A DNA stretch of 64,000 nucleotides, taken from assembly GCF_001839655.2 (NCBI RefSeq), contig NZ_CP056087.1:1984001-2048000 (forward strand), given 5' to 3'. The translations under genes and the position numbers were made by a program. Positions 9,421 through 18,860 of this stretch are shown here, one piece after another. This DNA comes from Pseudomonas argentinensis. GTDB taxonomy: Bacteria; Pseudomonadota; Gammaproteobacteria; Pseudomonadales; Pseudomonadaceae. Position 1 is the stretch's first letter. Each line of letters starts with the position of its first letter. The notes under the pieces were generated by a model. That model was given only the letters and a program-made list of their open reading frames with translations, was not told where the DNA came from and ran no database searches.

Positions 9421-9445
9421 ATCCCCTGGGCAGTGCCCAGAGGAT
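9421..9445 (-). other. Intercistronic hairpin between tctC and tctB
   Basis: An 11-bp stem with one C-A mismatch and an AGT loop (arms 9421-9431 and 9435-9445). No T tract follows it. Hairpins between a binding-protein gene and its membrane genes commonly protect the upstream message, which would leave TctC in excess over TctBA. Confidence 0.7.
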
Positions 9446-9474
9446 GACCGTGAGTCGTAAGCGGTTAGAGCGGG

Positions 9475-10458
9475 TTACTGCTGAATCAGGCCGAATTCCT
9501 GAGCCAGCTCCTTGTACTGGGCAACCTGCTTCTTCACGTAGGCGTCCAGTTCTTCACCGGTCATGGCGAACGGATACAGCTCGCGGCTTTCACGCAGCTT
9601 GGCGAAGTCGTCGGAGGCCAGCAGCTGGTCGAACGAGTTCTTCCACCAGGTGTAGGCTTCGTCGCTGACCTTCGGGCCGAGGTAGAAGCCGCGGATTACC
9701 GGCCAGACCACGTCATAGCCCTGTTCCTTGGCGGTCGGGATGTCGGCCACCTTGGCACCCGGCAGGCGCTCTTCGGCGAAGACGGCGAGGATACGCATGT
9801 CGCCGCTTTCGACGTGCGGCACCGAGTCGGAAATGTCGGTACTGGCGACCTGGATATGGCCACCGAGCAGGGCGGTGGCCAGCTCACCACCGCCCTCCAT
9901 CGCGACATAGCGCATTTCGCGCGGGTTGATACCGGCGGCGCGGGCAACCAGAGCGGTTTGCATCCAGTCCTGGCTGCCGACGGTACCGCCGGAACCAATC
10001 ACCACCTTGCCGGGGTTTTCCTTGAGAGCCTTGACCAGGTCATCCAGATTCTTGAGCGGCGAGTCCTTGCGGACGGCCAGGGCACCGTAGCTGGTGCCAA
10101 CGCCGGCCAGCCACTTCACGGCGTTCTCGTCGAAGCGGCCGAACTTGCCCTGGGCGAGGTTGAGCAGCGAGCCGCTGGAGAAGGCGGTGATGGTGCCTTC
10201 TTCGGAAGGGCGCTGGGCGACCACGGCGTTGTACGCTACTGCGCCGACGCCGCCGGGCATGTAGGTCACACGCATCGGCGATTTGAGCAGCTTGCTCTCC
10301 ACCAGCGCGCTCTGCGCCAGCTTGCAGGTCAGGTCGAAGCCGCCGCCGGGGGCTGCCGGCGCGATGCATTCCGGACGACGGGGCTCATCGGCCAGTAGGG
10401 GGCCTGCGAAGGCCATGCAGGCGGCTGTCAGGGCTATACGGGTAAAGGTCTTTTTCAT
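9475..10458 (-). CDS. tctC: Tricarboxylate-binding periplasmic protein TctC
   Basis: 327 residues with a Sec signal peptide (MKKTFTRIALTAACMAFAG, cleaved near LLA/DE). The mature protein shows the tripartite-tricarboxylate binding fold: IAPAAPGGGFDLTCKL near residues 36-51 and VVIGSGGTVGSQDW in the middle. It captures citrate or cis-aconitate-type substrates for TctAB. The ATG has a GGAGG ribosome site. An A-rich stretch just ahead of that site (complement of 10476-10483) fits the AAnAAnAA Hfq/Crc pattern. Confidence 0.92.
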   Translation of the reverse strand: MKKTFTRIALTAACMAFAGPLLADEPRRPECIAPAAPGGGFDLTCKLAQSALVESKLLKSPMRVTYMPGGVGAVAYNAVVAQRPSEEGTITAFSSGSLLNLAQGKFGRFDENAVKWLAGVGTSYGALAVRKDSPLKNLDDLVKALKENPGKVVIGSGGTVGSQDWMQTALVARAAGINPREMRYVAMEGGGELATALLGGHIQVASTDISDSVPHVESGDMRILAVFAEERLPGAKVADIPTAKEQGYDVVWPVIRGFYLGPKVSDEAYTWWKNSFDQLLASDDFAKLRESRELYPFAMTGEELDAYVKKQVAQYKELAQEFGLIQQ

Positions 10459-10488
10459 GGGACGGATCCTCCGAGTTTTTATTGTGAG

Positions 10489-11754
10489 TTACCAAATAGG
10501 CAGCGAGTAGCCAACGATGATGCGGTTTTCATCGGCATCGCGAGCGAAATCGGAGCGGAAGCTGGCATTACGCACGCGCACGTAGAGATCTTTCAGCGCG
10601 CCGCTCTGCACCACGTACTTGAGTTCGATGTCGCGCTCCCACTCGCCGCCGGTCTGGTTGCTGCCGCTGATCTTGGCGTCGTCACCACTGATGTAGCGGG
10701 CCATGAAGCTCAGGCCAGGAACGCCGACCTTGGCGAAGTCGAAATCGTAGCGGGCTTGCCAGGAGCGTTCGTCGGCGTTGGCAAAGTCGTTGATCTGCAC
10801 GAAGTTGACCAAAAACGGATCGCTGCCATCGATATAGGCGAAGCCGGTGTCGCCGCTCATGTCCTGATAGCCGAGGCCGAACTTGTGGCTGGCGATGGCG
10901 TAACTGACCATGCCGTTCAAGGCCCGGTTGTCGATCTTGCCGGCCTTGGACGCGCCGCTGTCGTTGCTGATGGCCAGGCGCAGGTCACTGGAGAGTACGC
11001 CGGCGCCCAGGGCATGCTTGGTCTGCAGCCCGAAGAAATGCTGGCGGTAGATATCGTCGAGGTCGGCGAAGTAATAACGCCCCGTCACGCTTTTGCTGAA
11101 AGCGTAATCGAGACCCGCCAGGTCGAGATGGTCGGCGGTGATGCCGCCGGCATAACGGCCGTTCTTGCTGTTGAGCAGCATGTCTTCGGAGTTGGTCGAG
11201 GCACGGTCGATAACCTTGTCCAGGCGACCACCGGTGAGCGTCAGGCCGTCCAGTTCGGACGAGGTCAGCAGGCCGCCTTCGAATACCTGCGGCAGCAGGC
11301 GGCTGTCGCTGGCCTTGATCACCGGCAGTTCGGGAATGTGCGAGCCGTAGCGCATCTCGGTTTCCGACACCTTGAGCTTGGCGGTCAGGCCCAGACGGGA
11401 GAACTCATCCGGCGTACCGCCGTCATCCTGAACCGGCAGCAGGTCGGTACCGGTGCGGCCGCCGCCGGAGTCCAGCTTGACGCCCAGCATGCCCATCGCA
11501 TCGACACCAAAACCGACGGTGCCTTCGGTGAAGCCGGAACGCAGGTCCAGCAGGAAACCCTGACCCCATTCTTCGCGTTTGTTCTGGCCAGTGCCTTCGC
11601 GGAAATCACGGTTCAGGTAGATATTGGTGGTGGTCAGGCTGGCGGAGCTGTCTTCGACGAAAGCAGCGTGAGCCATTGGGGCGAGTAGTGCGGTTGGCAG
11701 TGCGAGGCTGAGCAGGCTCAACGGCGAGATAGCCTGGCGCATGGCTGTCGGCAT
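10489..11754 (-). CDS. opdH: OprD-family tricarboxylate porin OpdH
   Basis: Outer-membrane channel of about 421 residues with a signal peptide ending APMAHA/AF. The start of the mature chain (NIYLNRDFREGTGQNKREEW) and the aromatic C-terminus (VGYSLPIW) are typical of OprD-family barrels. Its place directly upstream of tctCBA and divergent from tctDE matches OpdH, reported in P. aeruginosa for cis-aconitate uptake. I chose the ATG at 11754 because GGAG lies 9 bases ahead; an upstream ATG at 11769 overlaps that ribosome site. A run of AAC/AAT repeats sits immediately 5' of the ribosome site. Confidence 0.9.
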   Translation of the reverse strand: MPTAMRQAISPLSLLSLALPTALLAPMAHAAFVEDSSASLTTTNIYLNRDFREGTGQNKREEWGQGFLLDLRSGFTEGTVGFGVDAMGMLGVKLDSGGGRTGTDLLPVQDDGGTPDEFSRLGLTAKLKVSETEMRYGSHIPELPVIKASDSRLLPQVFEGGLLTSSELDGLTLTGGRLDKVIDRASTNSEDMLLNSKNGRYAGGITADHLDLAGLDYAFSKSVTGRYYFADLDDIYRQHFFGLQTKHALGAGVLSSDLRLAISNDSGASKAGKIDNRALNGMVSYAIASHKFGLGYQDMSGDTGFAYIDGSDPFLVNFVQINDFANADERSWQARYDFDFAKVGVPGLSFMARYISGDDAKISGSNQTGGEWERDIELKYVVQSGALKDLYVRVRNASFRSDFARDADENRIIVGYSLPIW

Positions 11755-11768
11755 GTGGGGTAACTCCA

Positions 11769-11785
11769 TTGTTGTTATTGTTTTT
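11769..11785 (-). promoter_or_regulatory. A-rich Hfq/Crc-type motif at the opdH ribosome site
   Basis: Read on the minus strand this is AAAAACAATAACAACAA, directly before GGAG of opdH. It contains overlapping matches to AAnAAnAA, the motif bound by Hfq with Crc in Pseudomonas when preferred carbon sources are present. Repression of translation is inferred. Confidence 0.55.
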
Positions 11786-11855
11786 CACGACCGCACAGCA
11801 CTGCGCAGATCGTTTTGCGAGCGGATCGAGCCGCCCTGTAGCGATCCTAGAAGTG

Positions 11856-11889
11856 CAACCTTTCATCAACCTTTCAGTGTTGAAAGTTG
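11856..11889. promoter_or_regulatory. Candidate TctD operator (tandem direct repeats)
   Basis: Two perfect copies of CAACCTTTCA (11856-11865 and 11867-11876) repeat with an 11-base period. A near-perfect inverted copy TGAAAGTTG follows at 11881-11889. The site lies between opdH and tctD. Tandem repeats one helical turn apart are the usual binding mode of OmpR-class regulators such as TctD. Assignment to TctD is inferred from position. Confidence 0.6.
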
Positions 11890-11994
11890 TTGCATATGTG
11901 CCGCCGCTGCACGCCGTAACTGCCAACGCCTCGCGCTAGCGGTAAACTCTCGCCACACATGGCGGTCAAGTCCATGGTTCGGTTGGAGGTTGCA

Positions 11995-12666
11995 GTGCGA
12001 ATTCTGCTGGTCGAGGATCATCCGCAGTTGGCGGCAAGCGTCACCCAGGCGCTCAAGAGCGCTGGTTGGACGGTGGATGTTCTGCATGATGGCGTGGCGG
12101 CGGATCTCGCCCTCGGCAGCGAGGAGTACGCCCTGGCGATCCTGGACGTCGGCCTGCCACGCATGGATGGCTTCGAGGTGCTGGCCCGTTTGCGCGCCCG
12201 TGGCAAGACCGTGCCGGTGCTGATGCTCACGGCCCGCGGAGAGGTCAAGGACCGCGTGCACGGCCTCAACCTGGGCGCCGACGACTACCTGGCCAAGCCC
12301 TTCGAACTGAGCGAGCTGGAGGCGCGGGTCAAGGCACTACTGCGTCGCAGCATGCTCGGTGGCGAGCAGCAGCTGCGTTGTGGCGACCTGGTCTATGACC
12401 TGGATACCCGACGCTTCACCCTGCTGGAGGAAAGCCTCGCCCTGACCTCCCGCGAACAGGCCGTGCTCGAGGCGATGATTTCCCGGCCTGGACGGGTGAT
12501 GAGCAAGGAGCAGTTGGCCTCCCAGGTGTTCGGCCTGGACGAGGAGGCGAGCGCCGATTCCATTGAGATCTACATCCATCGCCTGCGCAAGAAGCTCGAG
12601 GGCGGTGCGGTGCGCATCGTCACCTTCCGCGGCCTGGGTTATCTGCTGGAAGCCACGGGTGGTTAG
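11995..12666 (+). CDS. tctD: OmpR-class response regulator TctD
   Basis: 223 residues: a receiver domain with acidic pocket Glu7/Asp8, phospho-acceptor Asp51 (AILDVGLPRMDG) and Lys in DDYLAKPF, then a winged-helix DNA-binding domain (TSREQAVLEAMISRPG onward, ending FRGLGYLLEA). The start is a GTG at 11995 with GGAGG just upstream; the in-frame ATG at 11959 lacks a ribosome site and would add residues before the conserved start RILLVEDH. It lies divergent from opdH-tctCBA and overlaps its kinase, so it is very likely the tricarboxylate regulator. Confidence 0.92.
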   Translation: MRILLVEDHPQLAASVTQALKSAGWTVDVLHDGVAADLALGSEEYALAILDVGLPRMDGFEVLARLRARGKTVPVLMLTARGEVKDRVHGLNLGADDYLAKPFELSELEARVKALLRRSMLGGEQQLRCGDLVYDLDTRRFTLLEESLALTSREQAVLEAMISRPGRVMSKEQLASQVFGLDEEASADSIEIYIHRLRKKLEGGAVRIVTFRGLGYLLEATGG

Positions 12667-14050
12667 CCCCGGCAGTTTGCGTGGCCGGCTGATTCGCCGG
12701 CTGGCCGTGCTGTTCACGGTCATCCTGCTGGTCAGCAGCCTGACCGCCTACTGGAGCGCCCGGCACGCCGCCGATACGGCCTATGACCGCACCTTGCTGG
12801 CCTCGGCACGGGCGATCTCCGACGGGCTCTACGCCGTCGAGGGCATGCTCAGCGCCAACGTGCCCTATATTGCCCTGGATACCTTCGCCTACGATAGCGC
12901 CGGGCGTATCTACTACCAGGTGCTCGGGCCCAAGGGTGAACTGGTCTCGGGTTACGAAGACCTGCCGGCCGCCCCGCCGGAAACACCGCGAACCAACGAT
13001 TACCCGGCACTGGCCAAGTTCTACGACGGCGACTACCGCGGCCAGGGGGTGCGGGTGGTAAGTTTTCTGCAGCCGGTCAGCGAGCCCGGCTACAGCGGTG
13101 TTGCCGAGATTCGCGTGGCTGAAACCCAGGGTGCCCGGGAGCGCATGACCCGCGATCTGCTGCTGGGCACGCTGTGGCGCATGGGTTTGCTATCGCTCAG
13201 CGCGCTGCTGCTGGTCTGGTTGGCAGTAAGCGCCGGGTTGCGCCCGCTCGAAAGCCTGCGTAGGACGGTCGCCGCGCGAAGCAGCGACGACCTGCGGCCA
13301 TTGCCGGACGAGGACATGCCCAGGGAGCTGCGACCGCTGGTCAACGCCTTGAATCAGTTCAACGACCGCCTGCGCGGCCTGTTCGAGCGGCAATCGCAGT
13401 TCATCGCCGATGCCTCCCATGAGCTGCGCACGCCCCTGGCGGCGCTCAAGGCCCGAGTCGAACTGGGCTTGCGTGACCAGGACCCGCGCATCTGGCACGC
13501 GACGCTGGAAGACGCCGCCCTCAATGCCGATCGCCTGACCCATCTGGCCAACCAGCTGTTGTCGCTGGCGCGAATCGAAAGCGGTGCGCGGGCAATCGCC
13601 GAAGGCGGGGCGTTGCGCCTGGATCTCAGCCAACTGGCCCGTGAGCTGGGCATGGCGCTGGCGCCCCTGGCCCATTCGCGCGGCGTCGCCCTGGCGCTGG
13701 AAGCCGAGCAGTCGGTGTGGATTCGCGGCGAGCCGACGCTGCTCAACGAGCTGTTGTGCAACCTGGTCGACAACGCCATGGCGTATACCGAAGCCGGCGG
13801 CAACGTCATCCTGCGGGTGCAGGAGCCGGGCGTGCTGGAGGTCGAGGACGATGGGCCGGGCATTCCCGAGGAGGATCGGGAGCGGGTATTCGAGCGGTTC
13901 TACCGACGCCAGGCCCAGGGGCTGGGCGCTGGCCTGGGGCTGGCCATCGTCGGCGAGATCTGCCGCGCCCACCGGGCCGATATCAGCCTGCATCAGGCCA
14001 GCCCCCATGGGCTGCTGGTGCGTGTGGTATTCCGCGGCGAAGCCAGTTGA
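12659..14050 (+). CDS. tctE: Sensor histidine kinase TctE
   Basis: About 463 residues if the GTG at 12659 is used, which overlaps the tctD stop by 8 bases. Order: transmembrane helix 1 near residues 14-32, a periplasmic sensor domain of about 135 residues, and helix 2 near 174-194. Next come a HAMP-like linker, the HisKA box with His254 (DASHELRTPL) and the ATPase domain with NLVDNAMAY, DDGPGIP and GAGLGLAIV. All catalytic boxes are intact. It should sense tricarboxylates in the periplasm and phosphorylate TctD. The longer in-frame upstream reading is just the antisense-free overlap with tctD and was not used. Confidence 0.9.
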   Translation: MVSPGSLRGRLIRRLAVLFTVILLVSSLTAYWSARHAADTAYDRTLLASARAISDGLYAVEGMLSANVPYIALDTFAYDSAGRIYYQVLGPKGELVSGYEDLPAAPPETPRTNDYPALAKFYDGDYRGQGVRVVSFLQPVSEPGYSGVAEIRVAETQGARERMTRDLLLGTLWRMGLLSLSALLLVWLAVSAGLRPLESLRRTVAARSSDDLRPLPDEDMPRELRPLVNALNQFNDRLRGLFERQSQFIADASHELRTPLAALKARVELGLRDQDPRIWHATLEDAALNADRLTHLANQLLSLARIESGARAIAEGGALRLDLSQLARELGMALAPLAHSRGVALALEAEQSVWIRGEPTLLNELLCNLVDNAMAYTEAGGNVILRVQEPGVLEVEDDGPGIPEEDRERVFERFYRRQAQGLGAGLGLAIVGEICRAHRADISLHQASPHGLLVRVVFRGEAS

Positions 14051-14052
14051 CC

Positions 14053-14078
14053 GCGGGGCGAGGCAGGCCTCGCCCCGC
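14053..14078. terminator. GC-rich hairpin between convergent tctE and HDOD gene
   Basis: A perfect 11-bp stem (GCGGGGCGAGG at 14053-14063, complement at 14068-14078) with loop CAGG. It occupies the 33 bases between convergent genes, as bidirectional terminators do, but neither side has a T tract, so the termination mechanism is uncertain. Confidence 0.55.
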
Positions 14079-14083
14079 AGCGG

Positions 14084-14920
14084 TCACTGCAGCATGGTCA
14101 TGGCTGCGTCCATGGCCGCCGACAGATCTTCGTCGGCGTGGATATCCAGGTCCGGCTTGATGCCGAGCTTGGCGAACGCCGGAATCTGGCTCCAGTCCAG
14201 CTGCGTGTAAGGATGCGGGGTGCCAAGGTGGCTCTGCAGCGTGGCGACCTGAACGATGTCTACGTAATCGACCTTGCCACCGTCGCGGCTGAAGTTCAGG
14301 TACTGGCTCGGGATGCAGGCGATCATTTCCGGGAATTCCCAGGTGCGCAGGATCTTGTCGCCAATGATCGGATGGATCTGCTCGATCACGTGGTTGAGGC
14401 TGATCGAGTCGGCCAGCAGCTCGCTGTGCTCTTCGGCGTAGGTGAGAATCGGCAACACGCCAATCTGGTGCACCAGGCCGGCGAGGGTGGCCTGGTCCGG
14501 CATCAGGCGCGTGTAGTGGCGGCACAGGACGTGGCAGATGCCGGCAATCTCGGTGCTCTTGGTCCACACTTCGCGCATCTTGCGGTCGACCACATCGGTG
14601 GTCGCCTGGAACATCTGCTCCATGGCCAGGCCGGTGGCCAGGTTGCAGGTGTAGTTGATACCCAGGCGGCCAATAGCCATCTGCAGATCGGTGATTTCCC
14701 GGTTGGTGCGCAGCAGCGGACTGTTCACCACCTTGATGATGCGCGCAGTCAGCGCCGCATCGTTGCCGATGACCTTGGTCATCTCGGGAATGCCGACGTT
14801 AGGGTCCTCCGCCGCCTCGCGAACCTTCAGGGCGACCTCGGGCAGGGTAGGCAGCACCAGTTCATCGTGGTCGATGGCCCTGGTCAGATCCAGCAGGACT
14901 TTTTCGGCGAGTTTGCTCAT
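14084..14920 (-). CDS. HDOD-domain protein, probable signalling role
   Basis: 278 residues forming an HDOD domain (about 10-215). It has the characteristic LPTLPEVALKVREAAEDPN start, IGNDAALTARIIKVVNSPLL, and AIGRLGINYTCNLATGLAM. HDOD proteins lack the metal-binding residues of true HD phosphodiesterases and act as signalling or regulatory scaffolds. No second domain is attached. It is a single gene flanked by a convergent sensor kinase and ygfZ, and the precise process it controls cannot be told. Confidence 0.8.
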   Translation of the reverse strand: MSKLAEKVLLDLTRAIDHDELVLPTLPEVALKVREAAEDPNVGIPEMTKVIGNDAALTARIIKVVNSPLLRTNREITDLQMAIGRLGINYTCNLATGLAMEQMFQATTDVVDRKMREVWTKSTEIAGICHVLCRHYTRLMPDQATLAGLVHQIGVLPILTYAEEHSELLADSISLNHVIEQIHPIIGDKILRTWEFPEMIACIPSQYLNFSRDGGKVDYVDIVQVATLQSHLGTPHPYTQLDWSQIPAFAKLGIKPDLDIHADEDLSAAMDAAMTMLQ

Positions 14921-14968
14921 GAAATTCTCGTTATTGGCGGAGTGAGGGCAGACGCTACCCAGTGTAGG

Positions 14969-15910
14969 TCAGCGCTGAATTTCGCGGTTGCTGTCCAGCG
15001 CGTACGGCAGCTCGAGCAGGTCGAGCGGTAGACCTTCCAGACTGCCCAGGTGAACGCGGCCATCGAGCGCGGCATCTTCCTGCACGACCGCCAGCAGCTC
15101 GATACCCTCGGCACTCGAGGCGGCCAGCACCACTTCGCCCACCGCGCTGCGGTGCACAGGGGAGAACAGTTCGGTACCAGGCACGGGCGGTTGCTCGCCA
15201 GCCATGCGCAGGCGATAAAGGCGGCGCTTGAGCTTGCCCAGGTACTGCATGCGAGCAACGATTTCCTGGCCGGTGTAGCAGCCCTTCTTGAAGCTCACGC
15301 CGCCCACGGCCTGCAGGTTGATCATCTGCGGGATGAACAGCTCGCGGGTCGTGCCGGTCACCTGGCCAATGCCGGCGCGGATCTGCGCGAGCAACCAGTC
15401 ATTGAGGCTGGCTTCGGCGAGGTGCTCGCTCAGGCGTGCGCGCAGGGGGTCGGCCTGCTCGGCCGGCGCCCATAACTCGGCGCGGCCGTCGCTGAGGCGA
15501 ATGGCGAGCAACGAATCCGTACTGGTCACGCTGTCGGCCTCGGCGGCGAGATCCAGTCCCAGGGCCTGCAGGACGGCATCCGCGCCACCCAAGCCGAAGC
15601 GAACCCAGGCGGCGCTTTCATCGCCCAGCTTGGCCTTGGAGAACACCGCATATTTCTGCAGTTCGGCGAGCTGCGGTGCCAGCAGCTCCTGGCTCATGGC
15701 CAGGAGAAACCCGTCGGCTACGCTGACGATACGAAAGCTCGACAGCATACGGCCCTTTGGCGTGCAGCGAGCGCCCAGGCTCGAGCCGCTGGTGCCGAGG
15801 TAGTTGATGTTGCAGGTGATCTGGCCCTGCAGGAACTTGCCTGCATCGGGGCCGCGCACGGCAAGGATGCCTTCGTGGGTAAGCGGGCAAAAGAAAGCGC
15901 TGTCGGCCAT
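14969..15910 (-). CDS. ygfZ: Folate-binding iron-sulfur maintenance protein YgfZ
   Basis: 313 residues from the ATG at 15910 (MADSAFFCPLTHEG). It carries the defining motif KGCYTGQEIVARMQYLGK, in which the Cys is functionally important, and an N-terminal GcvT-like tetrahydrofolate-binding fold. YgfZ supports repair or maturation of certain iron-sulfur enzymes and modification of tRNA by MiaB. The neighbouring divergent gene, sdhE, also serves flavin/iron-sulfur enzyme assembly. Confidence 0.92.
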   Translation of the reverse strand: MADSAFFCPLTHEGILAVRGPDAGKFLQGQITCNINYLGTSGSSLGARCTPKGRMLSSFRIVSVADGFLLAMSQELLAPQLAELQKYAVFSKAKLGDESAAWVRFGLGGADAVLQALGLDLAAEADSVTSTDSLLAIRLSDGRAELWAPAEQADPLRARLSEHLAEASLNDWLLAQIRAGIGQVTGTTRELFIPQMINLQAVGGVSFKKGCYTGQEIVARMQYLGKLKRRLYRLRMAGEQPPVPGTELFSPVHRSAVGEVVLAASSAEGIELLAVVQEDAALDGRVHLGSLEGLPLDLLELPYALDSNREIQR

Positions 15911-16067
15911 GGTCGAGACGATCGTGGGCAAAGAATGAGGCTGCCATGATAAGAGCAGCGGCAAGCGTCTAGCTACAGGCAAAAGCACCGCCTGGCGTTT
16001 CGGCTGGCGACGCTGATGCAAGCGGCGGCTGTTGGTATACTGCCGGCCTTTTCCGAGGAGCATTGCC

Positions 16068-16322
16068 ATGGTCGACGCCACTGAACTCAATCGCCTCTTC
16101 TGGCACAGCCGGCGCGGCATGCTGGAGCTGGACGTTTTGCTGGTGCCATTCGTGCAGGAGGTCTACCCCTCGCTCGACGAGGGCGATCGTGCCCGTTACC
16201 GCAAGCTGCTCGAGTGCGAGGATCAGGACATGTTCGGCTGGTTCATGCAGCGTGGCGAGCCGGAGGATGCCGATCTGCGTCACATCGTTCGCATGATCCT
16301 GGATCGTGTCCAGCCCAAGTAA
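16068..16322 (+). CDS. sdhE: FAD assembly factor SdhE
   Basis: 84 residues, the expected size. The conserved RRGMLELD motif (RGxxE) near residues 12-19 is required for attaching FAD to succinate dehydrogenase subunit SdhA. The start at 16068 has GAGGAG 7 bases upstream. The next gene, ygfX, starts inside its end. The pair is also known as CptBA in enterobacteria, where YgfX has been called a toxin, but the flavinylation role is best supported for SdhE. Confidence 0.93.
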   Translation: MVDATELNRLFWHSRRGMLELDVLLVPFVQEVYPSLDEGDRARYRKLLECEDQDMFGWFMQRGEPEDADLRHIVRMILDRVQPK

Positions 16323-16758
16323 ACGCTTCGAGTGCCACTGGCGGCCGTCACGGCGGCTGCTGGAAATCTACCTGTGCGCCCAGGCCCTGGCGCTGCTGAC
16401 GTTACTGCTCGTCGAGGTTGCCCTCTGGGCGCGTCTGCTCGGCCTGCTGGCGTGCGGCTGCCATGCCGCCTGGGTATTGCCCAGGCATGTGTTGCTGACC
16501 CATCCGGCCGTCTTCAACCGTTTACGTCATGACGACGAAGGTTGGCAGGTGCAGCGCGGCGGCGGGCAATGGCAACCCGTCACCCTGCAGGCAGACAGCA
16601 TGGCGCTGCCCTGGCTGGTCATCGTGCGTTTGCGCCTGCCGGGGCGCCCGTTCACCCACAGCCTGTGCATCCCTGTCGACGCCATGCTGCCGGACATGCA
16701 TCGACGCCTGCGGGTGCGCCTGAAGTTCAGCCGTCAGCGTTGGCGGGTTGCAGAATAG
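16306..16758 (+). CDS. ygfX: YgfX-family small membrane protein
   Basis: 150 residues starting at a GTG that overlaps sdhE by 17 bases. Two adjacent hydrophobic helices (about 19-60, [18 protein letters not shown] and the segment after it) are followed by a soluble basic tail. This is the YgfX layout, and the sdhE-ygfX pairing supports it. Its role in Pseudomonas is not established. The last 32 bases overlap the end of nadB on the other strand. Confidence 0.8.
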   Translation: MSSPSKRFECHWRPSRRLLEIYLCAQALALLTLLLVEVALWARLLGLLACGCHAAWVLPRHVLLTHPAVFNRLRHDDEGWQVQRGGGQWQPVTLQADSMALPWLVIVRLRLPGRPFTHSLCIPVDAMLPDMHRRLRVRLKFSRQRWRVAE

Positions 16759-18343
16759 TGTCGCGTGCTTCGGCTAGCAGGTCCGGGTAATCCAGGGTGT
16801 AGTGCAGGCCGCGCGACTCCTTGCGCGCCATGGCCGACAGGATCATCAGTTCCGCCACCTGGGCCAGGTTGCGCAACTCGATCAGATCCCGGCTGACCTT
16901 GTAATTGCTGTAGAACTCGTCGATTTCATCGAGCAGCAGGCGCACGCGATGTTGGGCGCGCTGCAGCCGCTTGGTGGTGCGCACGATGCCCACGTAATCC
17001 CACATGAAGCGCCGCAGTTCGTCCCAGTTGTGGGCGATGATCACGTCCTCGTCCGAGTCGGTGACCTGGCTGGCGTCCCAGGAGGGCAGGTCGGCGGGCA
17101 TCGCCACTTTATGCAGGTTGGCGACGATGTCGGCGGCGGCCGAACGCGCATACACGAAGCACTCGAGCAACGAATTGCTGGCCATGCGATTGGCGCCGTG
17201 CAAACCGGTGAAGCTGGTTTCGCCAATGGCGTACAGACCTGCCACGTCGCTGTGTCCGGCCTGATCGACGAGCACGCCGCCGCAGGTGTAGTGGGCCGCG
17301 GGTACCACCGGAATGGCCTGGCGGGTGATGTCGATGCCGAATTCCAGGCAGCGCTGGTAAACGGTCGGGAAGTGGTTTTTGACGAAGTCCGCCGGCTTGT
17401 GGCTGATATCCAGATAGACGCAGTCGATACCCAGGCGCTTCATCTCATGATCGATGGCGCGGGCCACGATGTCACGTGGCGCCAGTTCCTCGCGGGGGTC
17501 GAAGCGCGGCATGAAGCGTTCGCCGTTGGGCAGGCGCAGCAGTGCGCCTTCGCCACGCAGGGCTTCGGTAACCAGAAAGCTCTTGGCCTGGGGGTGGTAG
17601 AGGCAGGTGGGGTGGAACTGGTTGAATTCCAGGTTGCCGACCCGGCAGCCGGCGCGCCAGGCCATGGCGATGCCGTCGCCGCAGGCGCCGTCCGGGTTGC
17701 TGGTATAGAGGTAGACCTTTGCCGCGCCGCCGGTGGCGAGAATGACGAAGCGCGCGTGGTGAGTGTCCACCTCGCCGCTGCGCCGGTTCAGCACATAGGC
17801 GCCCAGGCAGCGCTGGCCGTCTCGGCCCAGTTTGCGTTCGGTAATCAGATCCACGGCGACCCGCTGCTCGAGCAATTCCACGTTGCGGCGCTGGCGTGTG
17901 CGCTCGAGCAGGGTGTTGAAGATGGCTGCGCCCGTCGCGTCGGCAGCGTGGATGATGCGTCGGTGGCTATGGCCGCCTTCACGGGTCAGGTGAAATTCGA
18001 AGCCGCCGTCTTCGCGATCATGCTTGTCGTCACGGGTGAAGGGCACGCCCTGTTCGATCAGCCATTCGATGGCTTCGCGGCTGTGCTCCACGGTGAAGCG
18101 CACGGCATCTTCACGGCACAGGCCGGCACCGGCATTGAGGGTGTCGTTGACATGGGAATCGACGGTGTCGCCGTGATCCAGCACCGCGGCGACTCCGCCC
18201 TGGGCCCAGTAGGTCGAGCCATTGGTCAGCTCGCCCTTGCTCAGCACGGCGATGCTCAGGTCGTCGGGAAGGGTGAGCGCCAGGGTAAGGCCGGCGGCCC
18301 CGCTGCCGATAACCAGAACGTCGTGCTGAAAATGTTGGCTCAT
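16727..18343 (-). CDS. nadB: L-aspartate oxidase
   Basis: First step of NAD synthesis: FAD-dependent oxidation of aspartate to iminoaspartate. The 538 residues start at the ATG at 18343. The dinucleotide-binding motif GSGAAG is at residues 13-18. The substrate-site segments THRR-type [13 protein letters not shown] and HPTCLYHP are present, as is the C-terminal flavin/fumarate-reductase helical domain. In-frame codons upstream of 18343 lack family similarity. It overlaps ygfX at the 3' end. Confidence 0.95.
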   Translation of the reverse strand: MSQHFQHDVLVIGSGAAGLTLALTLPDDLSIAVLSKGELTNGSTYWAQGGVAAVLDHGDTVDSHVNDTLNAGAGLCREDAVRFTVEHSREAIEWLIEQGVPFTRDDKHDREDGGFEFHLTREGGHSHRRIIHAADATGAAIFNTLLERTRQRRNVELLEQRVAVDLITERKLGRDGQRCLGAYVLNRRSGEVDTHHARFVILATGGAAKVYLYTSNPDGACGDGIAMAWRAGCRVGNLEFNQFHPTCLYHPQAKSFLVTEALRGEGALLRLPNGERFMPRFDPREELAPRDIVARAIDHEMKRLGIDCVYLDISHKPADFVKNHFPTVYQRCLEFGIDITRQAIPVVPAAHYTCGGVLVDQAGHSDVAGLYAIGETSFTGLHGANRMASNSLLECFVYARSAAADIVANLHKVAMPADLPSWDASQVTDSDEDVIIAHNWDELRRFMWDYVGIVRTTKRLQRAQHRVRLLLDEIDEFYSNYKVSRDLIELRNLAQVAELMILSAMARKESRGLHYTLDYPDLLAEARDTILQPANADG

Positions 18344-18657
18344 TGTTATGGGTCCGCTGGGTGGCGTGCAGCTGAAAGGATGCGCCTGTCGATCACTGCG
18401 GGTGCTCTCTGTCGACACGGTCATGGCCGTCAACTTTTTGTATCTGGAGGTCACTCGAATGGTCGCTATGAGCCTGCGGCGGGGCTTCAAGGGCCATGGC
18501 GGCAGCTCGGCGGCCCCTAGTATATAGAGGGGGGCAACGGCACAATAGCCGACCTGGTAGGTTGTGCGGCGCAGAACGTGTATCGTGTTGGGATGGCGAT
18601 ATGCCTGCGCGGCTGGCCGCCATGCTGGAGCTGCATCTTATCCGCTGAAACCTGTAT
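18344..18657. other. Non-coding region between nadB and the algU promoters
   Basis: About 310 bases upstream of nadB (minus strand) and upstream of the algU promoters (plus strand). I find no credible coding sequence, RNA gene or clear repeat. It should contain the nadB promoter. Confidence 0.5.
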
Positions 18658-18684
18658 GAACTTTGTCATGGGGCAGGGTTCTAT
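18658..18684 (+). promoter_or_regulatory. Distal AlgU (sigma-22/RpoE-type) promoter of algU
   Basis: GAACTT at 18658-18663, a 16-base spacer and TCTAT at 18680-18684 match the extracytoplasmic stress sigma consensus. It lies about 290 bases upstream of algU, consistent with the multiple algU promoters known in P. aeruginosa. Confidence 0.75.
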
Positions 18685-18860
18685 AGCGGAGTCGCCCCGG
18701 AGAGGGAATGTGTCTGGCGAGTCGGCGAGCGAAGTGGTCGTACCATTCGATTCGATCCGTCAGGTGATCTAAAGACAATTCGCGCAGCAGGCAGTGGCCC
18801 TGGTGCGTGGTTTCGTGCAAAACCAAAAAATGTTTTGTGGGAAGCTTGTTTGTAGGGGGA

